The translations under genes were made by a program, and so were the position numbers. This document shows, one piece after another, positions 62,357 to 64,000 of a stretch of 64,000 nt of DNA (within the stretch, counting starts at the first letter, position 1; every line of letters starts with the position of its first letter). The notes beneath the pieces are model-generated. The model was not told the DNA's origin, made no database searches, and saw only the letters and a list, made by a program, of their open reading frames with translations. The stretch is from Undaria pinnatifida. Its lineage: Eukaryota > Sar > Phaeophyceae > Laminariales > Alariaceae. Where the stretch lies: positions 805,984 through 869,983 of the forward strand of contig JABAKD010000003.1 in the NCBI GenBank assembly GCA_012845835.1, read 5' to 3'.

Positions 62357-63571
62357 CTACTTTCCGTGGCACTTGCGGGTTGAATACGACGCGTTACGAG
62401 CGGACAGAACAGCGATGAATTCCCGGAACAGTCTCTCAGCCACCTCTCCTCTAAGCCGCATGACCTCCCCCATGGGGTCGTGCCACTCCATGCGCATGGG
62501 GCGCAAGGTGGTCGCGATCATGTGGACCTTCTCATGCATGAGCCCGTTAACGCCTACGCGGTCTAACGGGTTTGGTAGCAGTACTTCGACGACTCCATCG
62601 TACAGAGCTGTCATTTCTAGCGGTGTGATAAAACGCCAGAAGAACAGCTTCTCTGTAGCATGTGGTCGTTCGGAGTTGGCTAGTGAGGCACGGAAAGCTA
62701 ACAAAACACGGGCCGCTGCAGCGGTCCACGCTTCGGCTGGTTTGAGCGTCACGGCTGCCAACGCGGCCTGCGCGAATTCGACGGCACCCCCCGGCAAAGC
62801 CTGTTCACGAACGAAGAGACGCAACCAATCAGTAGCGGTAACTTCGCTGTGTGGCTTCTCCACAACCTCCCCCGTGATGAGATATACAGGGACAAATTCG
62901 GCGGTGGCGAGCTGGTGGCTAACTGACAAGAAGTCATGGGTCAGATCGGTTAGTAGTTCTACACGGCGGGGTGTAAGTTCGTCTGGCATCGTGGTCCATT
63001 CACCATTTACGTGCTGGTCTGGTTCTAGCCGCATGGCTCCTGAATCGACGTTGCGTAGGGTGCTCAGTACCTTCTGCTGCAACATGACGGCTGAATTCGC
63101 GATCGACAACGTACCGGCCGTGGAACCCCCAAACACTGGACAAGGAAGAGGACCCGCGATCCGTTTGCGCACTCTCTCGCCCAGTTTAGCTGCCTGGTTG
63201 GATTCGACACCATATTGCTTACCGATCTGGGGCGCGGCGGTGGCGATGGGCTGGTGCGTGGCGGCAGTGGAGAGCGGGTGGCTCGGTCGAAAGGGCGAAC
63301 GAGCGGGTCGCTCCGGCGAGCGTCGGTGGCCTCCCTGTCGGTCGCGGGCGTGCTCGTGTCCCTCAGCCGCGCCAGCCTGCTCGTAGTCCACACGGTGAGA
63401 TCGGGTGGGGTGCCTGCGGTAGGCACGCCGGAAGCTCAAGCGAGCGAGTTTACGAGAGCGAATTTTGTGGGACACGGAAAGGAAATTGAGCAAAAGAAAA
63501 GAGAAAAAAAAAAATGTAAACAAAATAAACCAAATGAACAAGTATACATAAATAAAGCGACAATAAAACAC
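62357..63571 (-). pseudogene. Gag (capsid region)
   Basis: Open frame of 404 codons. The first 35 or so residues are hydrophobic and come from an A-rich leader, so the true start is probably later. The middle contains a capsid-like helical region (AEFVPVYLITGEVVEK ... DWLRLFVREQALPGG ... FWRFITPLEMTALYDGVVE). It ends at TAG (62357-62359). The neighbouring frame stays open from the same point, pointing to a one-base frameshift. Assigned by position and composition, not by a signature motif. Confidence 0.65.
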
Positions 63572-64000
63572 TGGGTGTCAGCGGATGAGACGCGGAGTAT
63601 TCAAGCATAGCAGTTCAATATTCTTAGACTTGGTTGGACCGGCTCAGACCTCGAGGGACCTGGTTGCTGTCTCCGTATACAGCACATCCTGCAGGAGACA
63701 GCAGCAATGGTTCCAGAAGGTACAGACCTGTCCTTCATGACTGCACCACTCAAATTGCGGCTCTAGTAGCTCTAGTATGCGGATTTAGTATCTGTGCCGT
63801 TGCCTCATCCTAGAGAGAGCCAACTGTGTGGTCACTGCTTGCCGTGACTGACGACAGAGATGACCACACCGCAATCATCGCCTGCATCCACTCCATGGCC
63901 AACAAAAGCAGCACACGAAATAATGGAGAAAAGAAACCAAGGAAAGGATGTGACCACAGAAGGGTGGTTACTGCTACTGCGCACAGAAACGATGTCGCGG
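63572..64000 (-). other. Upstream leader of the gypsy element, LTR not identified
   Basis: A-rich leader near 63480-63570, then sequence with small direct repeats (gagacagcag) and no open frame. The 5' LTR, if present, cannot be recognised without its partner. Confidence 0.35.

Larger units (their letters stand above)
55874..63571 (-). mobile_element. Decayed Ty3/gypsy-type retrotransposon with chromodomain-like tail
   Basis: Minus-strand order is gag, CCCH-type nucleocapsid, protease, reverse transcriptase, RNase H, integrase, chromodomain-like and Tudor-like domain. RT before integrase and the terminal domains place it with Ty3/gypsy elements, probably chromovirus-like. Breaks include a frameshift near 62360, a C-run frameshift near 62210, TAG at 61895, a frame change at 61589, TGA at 60729, two extra copies of a 335-bp RT segment, a frameshift near 58727, a SINE at 58426-58658, and a frameshift at about 57229. 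It is not autonomous in this form. Confidence 0.9.

Noticed and set aside
62151-63386. 411-codon + strand frame
   Set aside because: Exactly antisense to gag. Composition rich in Ser, Arg and Thr reflects the complement of a coding strand.

Overview
The window is nuclear eukaryotic DNA. One very long, intron-rich gene fills about 52 kb of the + strand, and a decayed Ty3/gypsy-type retrotransposon fills the last 9 kb on the - strand. The introns average roughly 2 kb and are packed with tRNA-derived SINEs, MITE-like inverted-repeat elements, minisatellites and long poly-C and poly-T runs on the sense strand. This suggests a repeat-rich protist or algal genome. A photosynthetic stramenopile such as a brown alga is my best guess, but nothing here proves it.

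The gene (about 131-52383, + strand) encodes a ubiquitin-specific protease of the USP4/11/15 type. I could place 24 exons: a DUSP domain (exons 1-3), a ubiquitin-like domain (exons 3-5), and the catalytic Cys box GNTCFMN (exon 7). A zinc-ribbon Cys pair lies in exon 12 and a second pair in exon 22. Exon 18 carries the FCFPLLVSYLP segment, exon 23 carries LPPVLIMHLKRF, and exon 24 carries the catalytic His box [13 protein letters not shown] and the stop codon. Reading phases match at every junction from exon 6 to exon 24, which strongly supports the model. The 5' end lies outside the window. Two weak points remain: the phase between exons 3 and 4, and a probable UBL exon (10401 on) with an in-frame TAG.

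The most unusual signal is that the gene's own exon edges are copied into the flanking introns. Truncated echoes of exon ends, often with their splice site, lie next to exons 2, 4, 9, 11, 13, 14, 17 and 18. The end of exon 10, with its 5' splice site, appears to have been amplified into a 1.1 kb minisatellite (21002-22137) of about 35-40 decoy donor sites just behind a GC donor. A second array of pyrimidine-rich units runs straight into the exon 16 acceptor.

Region by region: 1-15.6 kb holds the DUSP/UBL exons, SINEs, a MITE cluster and GATC-rich repeats. 15.6-31.3 kb holds the N-terminal half of the protease domain. 31.3-42.7 kb holds the middle of the protease with many MITEs. 42.9-46.0 kb is a 3.08 kb non-coding LTR element with two 339-bp LTRs and a TAGC target duplication, lying in intron 21. 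46-52.4 kb holds the last three exons and palindromic arrays. 52.4-54.9 kb is intergenic with no gene I can support. 55.9-63.6 kb is the gypsy element, in minus-strand order gag, CCCH-type nucleocapsid, protease, reverse transcriptase, RNase H, integrase, chromodomain-like and Tudor-like tail. It is broken by stops, frameshifts, a tandem triplication of a 335-bp RT segment and a SINE inserted into RNase H.
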